In this document: positions 33,839 to 44,802 of the stretch, in pieces
How positions within the stretch are numbered: position 1 is the stretch's first letter
Layout: each line of letters begins with the position of its first letter
DNA from: an uncultured bacterium
GTDB lineage: Bacteria > Pseudomonadota > Gammaproteobacteria > Burkholderiales > Burkholderiaceae_E
NCBI GenBank assembly: GCA_903907905.1
Contig: CAIVPX010000020.1
Location: 1-58,269, forward strand
Direction of reading: 5' to 3'
Length of the DNA: 58,269 bases
Translations under genes and position numbers: made by a program
Notes under the pieces: model-generated
Databases searched by the model: none
Seen by the model: the letters and a program-made list of their open reading frames with translations, nothing else
What the model was told of the DNA's origin: nothing

Positions 33839-35629
33839 TCAGAACGTACGCGCCTTGGGCTGGAAGGTTTCCACCGTGAGCGGCTTCATGTTCACCGGCT
33901 TGTACTCGAGTCGGTTGCCTTCCGAGAACCACAGCGAGTGCTTGATCCAGTTGGCATCGTCGCGCTCGGGGAAGTCACGGTGCGCATGCGCGCCGCGACT
34001 TTCCTTGCGCGCCTCGGCCGACACGATGGTGGCCTTGGCCGTCTCGATCAGGTTGTCAAGCTCGAGCGCTTCAACCCTCGCGGTGTTGAATACCTTCGAC
34101 TTGTCCTTGATATGGATGTCGGTACAACGCTTGGCCACTTCGCCGATCAGCGATACGCCCTCGGCCAGCAACTCCGAGGTGCGGAACACCCCACAGTGCG
34201 CCTGCATGATGCGACGGATGTCATTGGCCACTTCCTGCGCATTTTCGCCCGAGCTTGAACCATCGAGACGGGCCAGACGCGCCAGCGTGGCGTCGCCACC
34301 ATCGCCCGGCAGGCGCTTGTGTTCCTCGGCGCGCCGGTTGGACTTGACAATGTGATTGCCCGCCGCACGACCGAACACCACCAGATCGAGCAGCGAATTG
34401 GTTCCCAGCCGGTTGGCGCCATGCACTGAGACGCAAGCGCACTCACCGATGGCATACAAGCCGTTCACGATACTGTTGGGGTTGCCGTCCTTGGGCACCA
34501 CCACCTGGCCGTGAAAATTGGTCGGGATGCCACCCATCTGGTAATGAATGGTGGGCACCACGGGAATAGGATCGCGGATCGGATCGACGTTGGCGAACTT
34601 GATCGCGATTTCACGGATCGAGGGCAGGCGCTTCATGATGGTGTCAGCGCCGAGGTGATCGAGTTTCAGCAGCACGTGATCGCCATCCGGCCCGCAACCA
34701 CGCCCTTCCTTGATCTCCTGGTCCATGGAGCGTGAGACGAAGTCGCGAGGCGCTAGGTCTTTGAGGGTGGGCGCATACCGCTCCATGAAGCGCTCGCCAT
34801 GCTTGTTGAGCAGGATCCCCCCCTCGCCTCGCACGCCCTCGGTGATGAGCACGCCCGCACCAGCCACGCCGGTGGGGTGGAACTGCCAGAACTCCATGTC
34901 TTCAAGCGGAATGCCCGCCCGGGCCGCGAGGCCCATGCCATCGCCCGTATTGATGAAGGCGTTCGTTGACGCCGCCCAGATACGCCCGGCACCGCCGGTG
35001 GCGATGACCGTGGTCTTGGACTCGAGGATCATCACCTCGCCCGTCTCCATCTCGAGCGCCACGACGCCCACGCAGTCGCCATCGGCGTCGCGGATGATGT
35101 CGAGCGCCATCCACTCGACGAAAAACTGGGTACGCGCACTGACATTGCGCTGATAAAGGGTGTGCAGCAGTGCATGCCCAGTGCGATCCGCCGCCGCACA
35201 GGCACGCTGAACCGGCTTTTCGCCGAAATTGGCCGTATGACCACCAAACGGGCGCTGGTAAATCGTGCCATCGGGGTTGCGGTCGAAGGGCATCCCGAAG
35301 TGTTCAAGCTCGTAGACAACCTTGGGTGCTTCGCGACACATGAACTCGATGGCGTCCTGGTCACCGAGGTAATCGGATCCCTTGACGGTGTCGAACATGT
35401 GCCAGTACCAGTTGTCTTCGCTCATATTGCCGAGCGAGGCCCCGATACCGCCCTGCGCGGCCACGGTGTGCGAGCGGGTTGGGAACACCTTGGACAGCAC
35501 CGCCACGCTCCAGCCCGCCTGAGCCAGTTGCAGCGAGCAGCGCATGCCGGCGCCGCCGGCGCCGATGATGACCGCATCAAATTTCCGACGCGGAAGGTTG
35601 TTGGCAAGATGGTTGAGCACATCGGCCAT
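33839..35629 (-). CDS. sdhA: Succinate dehydrogenase flavoprotein subunit
   Basis: 596 residues from ATG 35629. FAD loop IIGAGGAGMRCSLQLAQAG, the flavin-linking His in RSHTVAAQGG, active-site region HPTGVAGAGVLITEGVRGEGGILLN and the Arg-bearing NRLGTNSLLDLVVFG. Oxidises succinate to fumarate on the cytoplasmic face. The start lies one base from the sdhD stop, so it is coupled to the anchor genes. Confidence 0.97.
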   Translation of the reverse strand: MADVLNHLANNLPRRKFDAVIIGAGGAGMRCSLQLAQAGWSVAVLSKVFPTRSHTVAAQGGIGASLGNMSEDNWYWHMFDTVKGSDYLGDQDAIEFMCREAPKVVYELEHFGMPFDRNPDGTIYQRPFGGHTANFGEKPVQRACAAADRTGHALLHTLYQRNVSARTQFFVEWMALDIIRDADGDCVGVVALEMETGEVMILESKTTVIATGGAGRIWAASTNAFINTGDGMGLAARAGIPLEDMEFWQFHPTGVAGAGVLITEGVRGEGGILLNKHGERFMERYAPTLKDLAPRDFVSRSMDQEIKEGRGCGPDGDHVLLKLDHLGADTIMKRLPSIREIAIKFANVDPIRDPIPVVPTIHYQMGGIPTNFHGQVVVPKDGNPNSIVNGLYAIGECACVSVHGANRLGTNSLLDLVVFGRAAGNHIVKSNRRAEEHKRLPGDGGDATLARLARLDGSSSGENAQEVANDIRRIMQAHCGVFRTSELLAEGVSLIGEVAKRCTDIHIKDKSKVFNTARVEALELDNLIETAKATIVSAEARKESRGAHAHRDFPERDDANWIKHSLWFSEGNRLEYKPVNMKPLTVETFQPKARTF

Positions 35630-35630
35630 C

Positions 35631-35981
35631 TCAGAGACTCCAAAGAATGTTGGCCGCCCAAATTGCGTAGCACGCGAGCAGCACGATGGTGAGAACCTCA
35701 AGCAGCAATCGAACTGCCGTCGGCTTGATGTAGTCCATGAAAATGTCGCGCACGCCGATCCAGGCGTGCCAACCGAGCGCGATCACCGCCAGCAGGGTGA
35801 GCACCTTCATGAAACTACCGGCAAAAATTGCCTTCCAGCTTGCCTGAGTCAGCGCCGGGCCGAACAGGACGACCCCACCCAGAATGAGGGTGTAGGCGGC
35901 GAGCACCACCGCAGTGATGCGCTGCGCCAGCCAATCTTTGAGCCCGTAATGAGCACCGACGACGATGCGTTGTGTGGTCAT
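35631..35981 (-). CDS. sdhD: Succinate dehydrogenase membrane anchor subunit SdhD
   Basis: 116 residues with three hydrophobic helices (about 18-40, 55-73 and 90-112). QRITAVVLAAYTL begins the first helix, and IALGWHAWIGVRDIFMDYI carries a His, a candidate haem ligand, and the Asp-Tyr pair near the quinone site. A standard proteobacterial SdhD. It ends one base before the sdhA start. Confidence 0.93.
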   Translation of the reverse strand: MTTQRIVVGAHYGLKDWLAQRITAVVLAAYTLILGGVVLFGPALTQASWKAIFAGSFMKVLTLLAVIALGWHAWIGVRDIFMDYIKPTAVRLLLEVLTIVLLACYAIWAANILWSL

Positions 35982-35982
35982 G

Positions 35983-36408
35983 TCAGAAGGCTCCGAGCAG
36001 TTTGAGGGCGAAGACCAGCGTGAGCGCCAGGCTCACTGCCAGCACGGCCAGCGAGGACGTCTTCGCCTGATCTTTGTCAGTGCCGATGTGCAGGTCGAGT
36101 AGCAGATAGCGGATACCGGCACAGAAGTGGTGCAGATAGGCCCAGATCAGCCCGAGCAGCACGATTCGCCCCAGCCCACTCGACACCAGGCCTTGATAGT
36201 GCCGAAAGCTCTCATCGGACTTGAGGCTCTGCTGCAGCAGGTAGAGCACGACGGGAATGCCGAAGATGAACAGGATCGCGCCACTGGCGCGGTGCAGGAT
36301 GGACACGATGCCGGCTGGCGGCAATCGGTACTGCAGGATTTGACCCACATCGATGTTGCGGAATCGCCGGCGCGCAGGCGCACCACGACCACTGACAGCT
36401 TCACTCAT
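35983..36408 (-). CDS. sdhC: Succinate dehydrogenase cytochrome b556 subunit SdhC
   Basis: 141 residues from ATG 36408, preceded by GGGGGGTC. An in-frame ATG at 36438 would add 10 residues but lies almost at the predicted transcription start. The family motif LPPAGIVSILHRASGAILF gives the quinone-site Ser and Arg region, and LHHFCAGIRYLLLDLH in helix 2 carries the His expected to bind haem b. Three helices follow an Arg-rich N-terminus. First gene of sdhCDAB-sdhE-gltA. Confidence 0.93.
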   Translation of the reverse strand: MSEAVSGRGAPARRRFRNIDVGQILQYRLPPAGIVSILHRASGAILFIFGIPVVLYLLQQSLKSDESFRHYQGLVSSGLGRIVLLGLIWAYLHHFCAGIRYLLLDLHIGTDKDQAKTSSLAVLAVSLALTLVFALKLLGAF

Positions 36409-36439
36409 TATTATTGACCCCCCGGTGTAAAACTGCATT

Positions 36440-36468
36440 ATTGTGACTCAAACTGCGGCCCCCACCAA
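36440..36468 (-). promoter_or_regulatory. Candidate sigma70 promoter for the sdh operon
   Basis: Read on the minus strand, TTGGTG (36468-36463) and CACAAT (36445-36440) are separated by exactly 17 bp. The predicted start is about 25 bases before the sdhC ATG at 36408. Each element matches four of six consensus bases. Confidence 0.4.
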
Positions 36469-36490
36469 GAGCGGGCCCCGTGAAAGCCCC

Positions 36491-37342
36491 CTAGCTGAGT
36501 TCGTTGAAATAGTGATGGCGCTCGGTCGTACACCAGCCCCGACGAAACTCCACCGGCTGATCCTCATACGTGACCGAAACCCGGTCGACCCGCAGCAGCG
36601 GCACCCCGGCCTTGAGGTGCAAGACCCTGGCGACTTCTGCGGGCGCCGCGACCGCCTTGATTCGCTCGCTCGCCCGAATCATCCGGGTGCCAAATTCGGT
36701 CTCGAGCAAGGCATAGAACGGGCCGCTGTAGTTGGCCAGTCGCTCCGCCGTCAAGCCCCTGAAGCGCGCGCCGGGCAGCCAGATTTCGTCCAGTACCGTG
36801 GGCTGCCCTTCGAGATCAAGCAGTCTTCGCACCTGCACCACCGTCTCACCCGACCGCAGTTGCAGAACCCGAGCGATTTCCGCAGGTGCGCGCATTCTCC
36901 GGCACTCGAGCACCTGGCTTCGCAGCACCTGCCCCTGGACTGAACGGCCAGCGGACGAGACCGCACCCCGTTGGAATTCGCCGCCCGGCGCGCCCGCATC
37001 GGACACGTCATCCTGCCCATATTCATCGGGCCGCAATCGCAGAAAACGAAACTGCGTACGAACTTCGAGGTGCGAGGACACAAAGGTGCCCCGACCCTGC
37101 TTGCGCACCACAAGGTTGTCGGCAGCCAGTTCATCGATCGCCTTTCTCACCGTGCCCTGGCTCACCTTGTAGCGGGAGGCCAGTTCGGTTTCGCTGGGGA
37201 TAGGCTCGCCGGGCTTCCAGTCGCCCGCCTGCAATCGCTTGGTAATCAGCGACTTGATCTGACGATAGAGCGGCGCAAAACGCGGCTCGGCTTGCGGGAC
37301 CGCATCGGTTTCGTCAGGCGTATAGGCTACTGTCGAGGCCAT
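36491..37342 (-). CDS. GntR/HutC-family transcriptional regulator of the mdh-sdh locus
   Basis: 283 residues. N-terminal winged-helix domain (about 24-92: PLYRQIKSLITKRL, GEPIPSETELASRYKVSQGTVRKAIDELAADNLVVRKQGRGTFV) and C-terminal UTRA ligand-binding domain (about 120-280, ending FRRGWCTTERHHYF). A linker of about 20 residues rich in Gly, Ala and Ser joins them. The gene lies between sdhC (82 bp downstream) and divergent mdh. A perfect palindrome, TCTTATATAAGA, stands 46 bp upstream of its start and 12 bp from the mdh -35, so it probably represses mdh and itself and perhaps sdh. The ligand, perhaps a TCA-cycle acid, is inferred only. Confidence 0.88.
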   Translation of the reverse strand: MASTVAYTPDETDAVPQAEPRFAPLYRQIKSLITKRLQAGDWKPGEPIPSETELASRYKVSQGTVRKAIDELAADNLVVRKQGRGTFVSSHLEVRTQFRFLRLRPDEYGQDDVSDAGAPGGEFQRGAVSSAGRSVQGQVLRSQVLECRRMRAPAEIARVLQLRSGETVVQVRRLLDLEGQPTVLDEIWLPGARFRGLTAERLANYSGPFYALLETEFGTRMIRASERIKAVAAPAEVARVLHLKAGVPLLRVDRVSVTYEDQPVEFRRGWCTTERHHYFNELS

Positions 37343-37387
37343 AGAGGCATTTCATCACAGCCCGAGCCGCCAGTCCAGTCTCTGATG

Positions 37388-37399
37388 TCTTATATAAGA
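37388..37399. promoter_or_regulatory. Perfect palindromic operator between gntR and mdh
   Basis: TCTTATATAAGA is a perfect 12-bp dyad in otherwise GC-rich DNA. GntR/HutC regulators bind short AT-rich palindromes. It lies between the divergent starts of the regulator and mdh, 12 bp upstream of the mdh -35. I did not see a second copy in the window. Confidence 0.65.
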
Positions 37400-37411
37400 T
37401 AGAACCGTCAA

Positions 37412-37441
37412 TTGACAGCGCCGAGCGAGCGCGCCTACACT
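37412..37441 (+). promoter_or_regulatory. Probable sigma70 promoter for mdh
   Basis: TTGACA (37412-37417, perfect) and TACACT (37436-37441, four of six) with an 18-bp spacer, about 88 bp upstream of the mdh start. The palindromic operator ends at 37399, just above the -35. Confidence 0.65.
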
Positions 37442-37529
37442 GCGGCACGCGTTCAAGGCGACCGGCCCGGGCGCCCGCCCGTTTGACCGGTCCAGTCATC
37501 CCAACCGAACTGGAATCGAAAGGTTTTCC

Positions 37530-38513
37530 ATGTCCAAACCCGTCAAGCGTATTGCGGTAACCGGCGCCGCCGGTCAGATCGGCTACAGCCTGCTGTTCAG
37601 AATTGCCAACGGTGACATGCTCGGCAAGGATCAGCCGGTCATCCTGCAACTGCTCGATATCAGCGCGGCGTTGCCCGCCGTGCGCGGCGTCGTCATGGAG
37701 TTGGAAGACTGTGCCTTCCCGCTGCTCGCCGGCGTGGTCGTGACCGATGACCCCAAGACCGCCTTCCGCGACGCCGATTACGCGCTGCTGGTCGGCGCCC
37801 GTCCGCGCAGCAAGGGCATGGAGCGCAAGGACCTGCTGGAGGCCAACGGCGCGATCTTCACCGTCCAGGGCCGCGCCCTGGATGAGTGCGCGAGCCGCGA
37901 TTGCCGCATTCTGGTGGTGGGGAACCCCGCCAACACCAATGCGTACATCGCGATGAAGTCGGCGCCGAACCTGCCCAAGAAAAATTTCACCGCCATGCTC
38001 CGCCTCGACCACAACCGCGCGCTCTCGCAACTGGCCGCCAAGACCGGCAAGTCGGTGGACGCGATCGAGAAACTCGCAGTCTGGGGCAATCACAGCCCCA
38101 CGATGTACCCCGATTATCGCTTCGCGACCATCGGCGGCGCACCCGTCAAGGCCATGATCAACGACGAAGCTTGGAACCGCGACACATTCATCCCGACGGT
38201 CGGCAAGCGCGGCGCGGCGATCATCGAGGCGCGGGGTCTGTCATCGGCCGCCTCGGCGGCCAACGCCGCCATTGATCACATGCGCGACTGGGTCGCAGGT
38301 ACGGGCGAGCGCTGGGTCACGATGGGCATCGCGTCAGACGGCTCCTATGGGATTCCGGCCGACACGATGTATGGCTTTCCCGTGACCTGTGCAAACGGCG
38401 AGTACAAGATCATTCAGGGCCTGCCCATCGATGACTACAGCCGAACCATGATGGATCGCACGCTGGCCGAACTCAACGAAGAGCGTGAAGGCGTCAAGCA
38501 CCTGCTGGGCTGA
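37530..38513 (+). CDS. mdh: Malate dehydrogenase (NAD)
   Basis: 327 residues. Interconverts malate and oxaloacetate. It belongs to the cytosolic-type group: nucleotide loop [17 protein letters not shown], substrate Arg in [25 protein letters not shown], and catalytic Asp and His in LRLDHNRA and [13 protein letters not shown]. The start has AAAGG upstream. It is first in the rightward set mdh-prpB-prpC-acnA and is driven by the promoter at 37412. Confidence 0.96.
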   Translation: MSKPVKRIAVTGAAGQIGYSLLFRIANGDMLGKDQPVILQLLDISAALPAVRGVVMELEDCAFPLLAGVVVTDDPKTAFRDADYALLVGARPRSKGMERKDLLEANGAIFTVQGRALDECASRDCRILVVGNPANTNAYIAMKSAPNLPKKNFTAMLRLDHNRALSQLAAKTGKSVDAIEKLAVWGNHSPTMYPDYRFATIGGAPVKAMINDEAWNRDTFIPTVGKRGAAIIEARGLSSAASAANAAIDHMRDWVAGTGERWVTMGIASDGSYGIPADTMYGFPVTCANGEYKIIQGLPIDDYSRTMMDRTLAELNEEREGVKHLLG

Positions 38514-38555
38514 CATCTTCAATGCCCGGATGGGCGAAATCAGGGAGGAAAAAAC

Positions 38556-39437
38556 ATGAGCCAATCGGCCGGTCGTAAATTCAGAGATGCCCTCGCTACC
38601 GAGAGCCCGCTGCAGATTGTCGGCGCCATCAACGCCAATCACGCACTGCTCGCCAAGCACGCGGGCTTCAAGGCGATCTATCTTTCGGGCGGCGGCGTCG
38701 CGGCCGGTTCGCTCGGTCTGCCTGATCTGGGCATCACCGGGCTCGACGACGTGCTCACCGACGTGCGTCGTATTACCGACATCTGCGACCTGCCGCTTCT
38801 GGTCGACGTCGACACCGGTTTCGGTGCCTCCGCCTTCAACGTGGCGCGTACCGTGCGCTCGCTGATCAAGTTCGGGGCGGCCGCGTTGCACATCGAGGAT
38901 CAGGTGGGCGCCAAGCGCTGCGGTCATCGCCCTGGCAAGGAGATCGTCAGCAAGCAGGAAATGGTCGACCGCATCAGGGCGGCCGTCGATGCGCGCACTG
39001 ACAAAGACTTCTACATCATTGCACGCACCGACTCGCTGGCAGTCGAAGGTCTGGACAGTGCGGTCGAGCGTGCGGTCGCCTGCGTCGAGGCGGGTGCCGA
39101 TGCCATCTTCCCCGAGGCTATGACCGAACTCTCCATGTACAAGACCTTTGGCGACGCAGTCAAGGTGCCCATCCTCGCCAACATCACCGAGTTCGGCCAG
39201 ACCCCGCTCTTCACGATCGAAGAGTTGCGCAGCGTCAATGTCGACATGGCGCTGTATCCGCTCACCGCCTTCCGCGCGATGAACAAGGCCGCGCAACTCA
39301 CCTACGAGACCCTGCGTCGCGATGGCAGTCAGCAGGCCATGATCCCGCACATGCAGACCCGCAAAGAGCTCTACGATTCCATCGGTTACTGGGACTACGA
39401 GCGCAAGATCGACGCGCTGTTCGCAAAGAACAAGTAA
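38556..39437 (+). CDS. prpB: 2-Methylisocitrate lyase
   Basis: 293 residues with a strong ribosome site (AGGGAGG, 38542-38548). Cleaves 2-methylisocitrate to pyruvate and succinate, the last step of the methylcitrate cycle. Isocitrate-lyase fold: VDVDTGFG, the [17 protein letters not shown] loop with its catalytic Cys, [11 protein letters not shown] and [12 protein letters not shown], the last distinguishing PrpB from isocitrate lyase. It follows mdh by 42 bp. Confidence 0.95.
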   Translation: MSQSAGRKFRDALATESPLQIVGAINANHALLAKHAGFKAIYLSGGGVAAGSLGLPDLGITGLDDVLTDVRRITDICDLPLLVDVDTGFGASAFNVARTVRSLIKFGAAALHIEDQVGAKRCGHRPGKEIVSKQEMVDRIRAAVDARTDKDFYIIARTDSLAVEGLDSAVERAVACVEAGADAIFPEAMTELSMYKTFGDAVKVPILANITEFGQTPLFTIEELRSVNVDMALYPLTAFRAMNKAAQLTYETLRRDGSQQAMIPHMQTRKELYDSIGYWDYERKIDALFAKNK

Positions 39438-39505
39438 GCGCGCAAGCTCCCGGGGGCGCTGCACGGCTGCGGCGCCCTCACCGCTTCAGCCGAGGAGACC
39501 TCACC

Positions 39506-40663
39506 ATGTCCGCTGACACCCCCGCCCCGGGCTTCAAGCCCAAGAAATCCGTCGCGCTCTCGGGCGTTCCCGCCGGCAATACCGCGCTGTGCACGGTCGG
39601 CCGCACCGGTAACGACCTTCACTATCGTGGCTATGACATCCTTGATGTGGCCGAGGCCACCGAGTTCGAGGAAATCGCCCACCTGCTGGTTCACGGCAAG
39701 CTGCCAAACAAGGCCGAACTGAGCGGCTATAAGGCGAAGCTCAAGGCCATGCGGGGACTGCCCGCCAACGTCAAGGCTATTCTGGAATGGCTGCCTGCCT
39801 CGGCACATCCGATGGATGTCATGCGAACGGGGGTATCGGCCCTGGGCTGTCAGTTGCCCGAGAAAGATGACCACGGCACGCCGGGCGCCCGCGACATAGC
39901 CGACCGTCTCATGGCCTCGCTGGGCTCCCTGCTGCTCTACTGGTACCACTACAGCCACAACGGCAAGCGCATCGAGGTCGATACCGACGACGACTCCATC
40001 GGCGGCCATTTCCTGCATCTGCTGCACGGTGTCGAGCCCTCGGCCGCCTGGGTGCGCGCCATGCACACCTCACTCAACCTGTATGCCGAGCACGAGTACA
40101 ACGCGTCCACCTTCACCGCGCGCGTTATCGCGGGCACCGGCTCCGACATGCACTCGGCCATCACCGGGGCCATTGGCGCCCTGCGCGGACCCAAACACGG
40201 TGGCGCCAACGAGGTGGCCTTCGAAATCCAGAAGCGCTACGACAACCCCGACGAAGCCGAAGCCGACATCCGCCGGCGCGTTGAGAACAAGGAAGTGGTG
40301 ATCGGCTTCGGTCACCCCGTCTACACCATTGCCGATCCGCGCAACAAGGTCATCAAGAAGGTGGCGCGCAGTCTGTCTAAAGCGGCCGGTGACAGCAAGA
40401 TGTTCGACATCGCCGAGCGGATTGAAACGGTGATGTGGGATGCGAAAAAGATGTTCCCCAATCTGGACTGGTTCAGCGCTGTCAGCTACCACATGATGGG
40501 CGTGCCCACGAGCATGTTCACCCCGCTCTTCGTCATCTCAAGAACCTCGGGCTGGGCGGCACACGTTATCGAGCAGCGCATCGATAACAAGATCATCCGT
40601 CCAAGCGCCAACTATGTCGGACCGGAGAACCTCAAGTTCGTTCCGATCGAGCGACGCAAGTAG
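39506..40663 (+). CDS. prpC: 2-Methylcitrate synthase
   Basis: 385 residues, the short citrate-synthase type. Condenses propionyl-CoA with oxaloacetate. The N-terminal [33 protein letters not shown] is characteristic of PrpC. His residues in [11 protein letters not shown] and [14 protein letters not shown] and the Asp in [16 protein letters not shown] form the active site. RBS GAGGAG lies upstream. It follows prpB by 68 bp and precedes acnA by 54 bp. Confidence 0.95.
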   Translation: MSADTPAPGFKPKKSVALSGVPAGNTALCTVGRTGNDLHYRGYDILDVAEATEFEEIAHLLVHGKLPNKAELSGYKAKLKAMRGLPANVKAILEWLPASAHPMDVMRTGVSALGCQLPEKDDHGTPGARDIADRLMASLGSLLLYWYHYSHNGKRIEVDTDDDSIGGHFLHLLHGVEPSAAWVRAMHTSLNLYAEHEYNASTFTARVIAGTGSDMHSAITGAIGALRGPKHGGANEVAFEIQKRYDNPDEAEADIRRRVENKEVVIGFGHPVYTIADPRNKVIKKVARSLSKAAGDSKMFDIAERIETVMWDAKKMFPNLDWFSAVSYHMMGVPTSMFTPLFVISRTSGWAAHVIEQRIDNKIIRPSANYVGPENLKFVPIERRK

Positions 40664-40717
40664 CCCAGCCTGGCGAGTCACAAACCCGTCCCCTCACCTG
40701 TCACCACGAGGTCTGCG

Positions 40718-43423
<2,706 letters not shown>

Positions 43424-43443
43424 AGCAACAGGCAACTCCGAGC

Positions 43444-43475
43444 GAGACCCGGCCCTGCGCCGGGTCTCAGTTTTT
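43444..43475 (+). terminator. Rho-independent terminator after acnA
   Basis: A perfect 10-bp stem (GAGACCCGGC 43444-43453 with 43459-43468) and a 5-base loop, followed by AGTTTTT. The stem's last bases overlap the stop codon of the convergent transferase gene. It closes the mdh-prpB-prpC-acnA transcript. Confidence 0.88.
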
Positions 43476-44126
43476 CAGCGCTCTCCAGCGCACCCAGTCA
43501 TCGTAATCGTCGACATCCCACACGCGACGCAACAGTCGGTATGAGTGGCCGGCCGCTCTGAGCGCTTGCTCGGTCTGACTCATGACTTGATCGGTGCTCC
43601 ACGCAATGCCCTCAAACACGGGGGGCAGGCGGCGCGCGGCACCCACGAGTGCGTAGCCGCCATCCAGGGTGGGCAGGAACACCGCATCGTGCTCGTCGAA
43701 CACATCCAAGGCCTGCACGAAGTCGGTGGTCTCAAGAATGGGGCAGTCCGCGCCGACCAGCAGCGCAGGCTTCGCTTCGTCAAGGCTTCGGCGCAGGGCG
43801 TGCGCCATTCGCTCTCCAAGGTGACCTTCCTGCTGCCGGGTCAGACTGAAGCCCAGCGCGTCGGCGAGCATCTCGCACTCGCGTGCCTCATCGTCGCCCG
43901 CGATACACAACTCGCGCTCGACATCCTTGAGTGCCGCGACCGTGTCGAGCGTGCGCCGCAGCAGTTCGCGATAGGCCGCAAGCGCCTGCATATCGCCCAG
44001 CGCGCGAGCGAGCCGGGTCTTCACCTGGCCGGCACGTGGCACCTTGGCCAGTACGATGATGCGGGCACGCACCGAGACAGATCCACCCGGGCACGCCCCC
44101 CCGGCCTCGGGCAACGCGTCAGGCAT
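43467..44126 (-). CDS. TIGR04282-type glycosyltransferase-like protein (rSAM-associated transferase 1)
   Basis: 219 residues from ATG 44126, overlapping the preceding gene by 8 bp; longer readings would lie inside that gene. Nucleotidyl/glycosyl-transferase (GT-A-like) fold: RIIVLAKVPRAGQVKTRLARALG at the nucleotide end, LVGADCPILE with an Asp likely to bind metal, and FLPTLDGGYALVG. The WDVDDYDDWVRW tail is typical. The family recurrently accompanies ArsS-type radical SAM genes and the TIGR04283 protein encoded next door. The sugar donor and acceptor are unknown; a role in making the sugar part of arsenosugars is plausible. Last gene of a five-gene unit. Confidence 0.88.
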   Translation of the reverse strand: MPDALPEAGGACPGGSVSVRARIIVLAKVPRAGQVKTRLARALGDMQALAAYRELLRRTLDTVAALKDVERELCIAGDDEARECEMLADALGFSLTRQQEGHLGERMAHALRRSLDEAKPALLVGADCPILETTDFVQALDVFDEHDAVFLPTLDGGYALVGAARRLPPVFEGIAWSTDQVMSQTEQALRAAGHSYRLLRRVWDVDDYDDWVRWRALKN

Positions 44127-44802
44127 GGTCCCGCCCGTAGTAAAGGCGATGAAGGCTCGCAGGCGATACCCCCAGCGCATGCAGGCCGCGAAGCCCCCAC
44201 ATGACAAGGATCGTTCGAACGATGCCATGACGGGTCCAGCGCCGGGCGGACACCGTCACGCGTTCGTGCAGGCATGCCGGCCGGCCCACAGTCTTCAGCA
44301 GGGCGGCCGACAGTTGGATATCTTCCATCAGCGGAATCGGTGGGAAACCATTCACCGCCTCCCAGGCCGCGCGACTGAGAAACAGGGTCTGGTCGCCCGT
44401 CGCGATGCCAGTCCAACGCGAGCGCAGGTTCATCATGAAACCGACCAGCCTCAGCAGTCGGTGGGGCGAATCAAGTACGACGTCGAATCGGCCCCAACCG
44501 CTGCCGCGCTCGATCGCTCGAACAACCGCCTGCTTCCAGTCTGCCGGCAGGCGTACGTCGGCATGGAGAAATACCAGCACCTGCGCGTCACCGACAGTTG
44601 ATGCGCCCGCGTTCATCTGACTGGCCCGCCCGCGCGGCGCACTCATCACACGCGCGCCCAGTGACCGCGCAATCGCCACGGTGTCGTCCGTGCTGCCGCC
44701 ATCCACCACCACGCACTCACACCCAGATTCGAGCACAGGGCCAAGCGTGGCCGCGAGGCGCGGTGCCTCGTTCAAGACAGGCACCACCACTGCGACGCTC
44801 AC
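44119..44802 (-). CDS. TIGR04283-type family 2 glycosyltransferase (rSAM-associated transferase 2)
   Basis: 227 residues from GTG 44802. That start overlaps the stop of the upstream gene as GTGA and begins exactly at the family N-terminus (VSVAVVVPVLNEAPRL). GT-2 fold: VVDGGSTDDTVAIA binds the nucleotide-sugar, LVFLHADVRLP carries the DxD-like Asp, and the region RWTGIATGDQTLFLSRAAWEAVNGF with PLMEDIQLS supplies the acceptor site and ED pair. A hydrophobic C-terminal stretch (TILVMWGLRGLHALG) may contact the membrane. It pairs with the TIGR04282 gene downstream. Confidence 0.9.
   Translation of the reverse strand: MSVAVVVPVLNEAPRLAATLGPVLESGCECVVVDGGSTDDTVAIARSLGARVMSAPRGRASQMNAGASTVGDAQVLVFLHADVRLPADWKQAVVRAIERGSGWGRFDVVLDSPHRLLRLVGFMMNLRSRWTGIATGDQTLFLSRAAWEAVNGFPPIPLMEDIQLSAALLKTVGRPACLHERVTVSARRWTRHGIVRTILVMWGLRGLHALGVSPASLHRLYYGRDHA

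Noticed and set aside
31341-40663. gltA and prpC as duplicate citrate synthases
   Set aside because: They differ in length (430 and 385) and motifs; prpC has the methylcitrate synthase N-terminus and lies beside prpB, so they are distinct enzymes.
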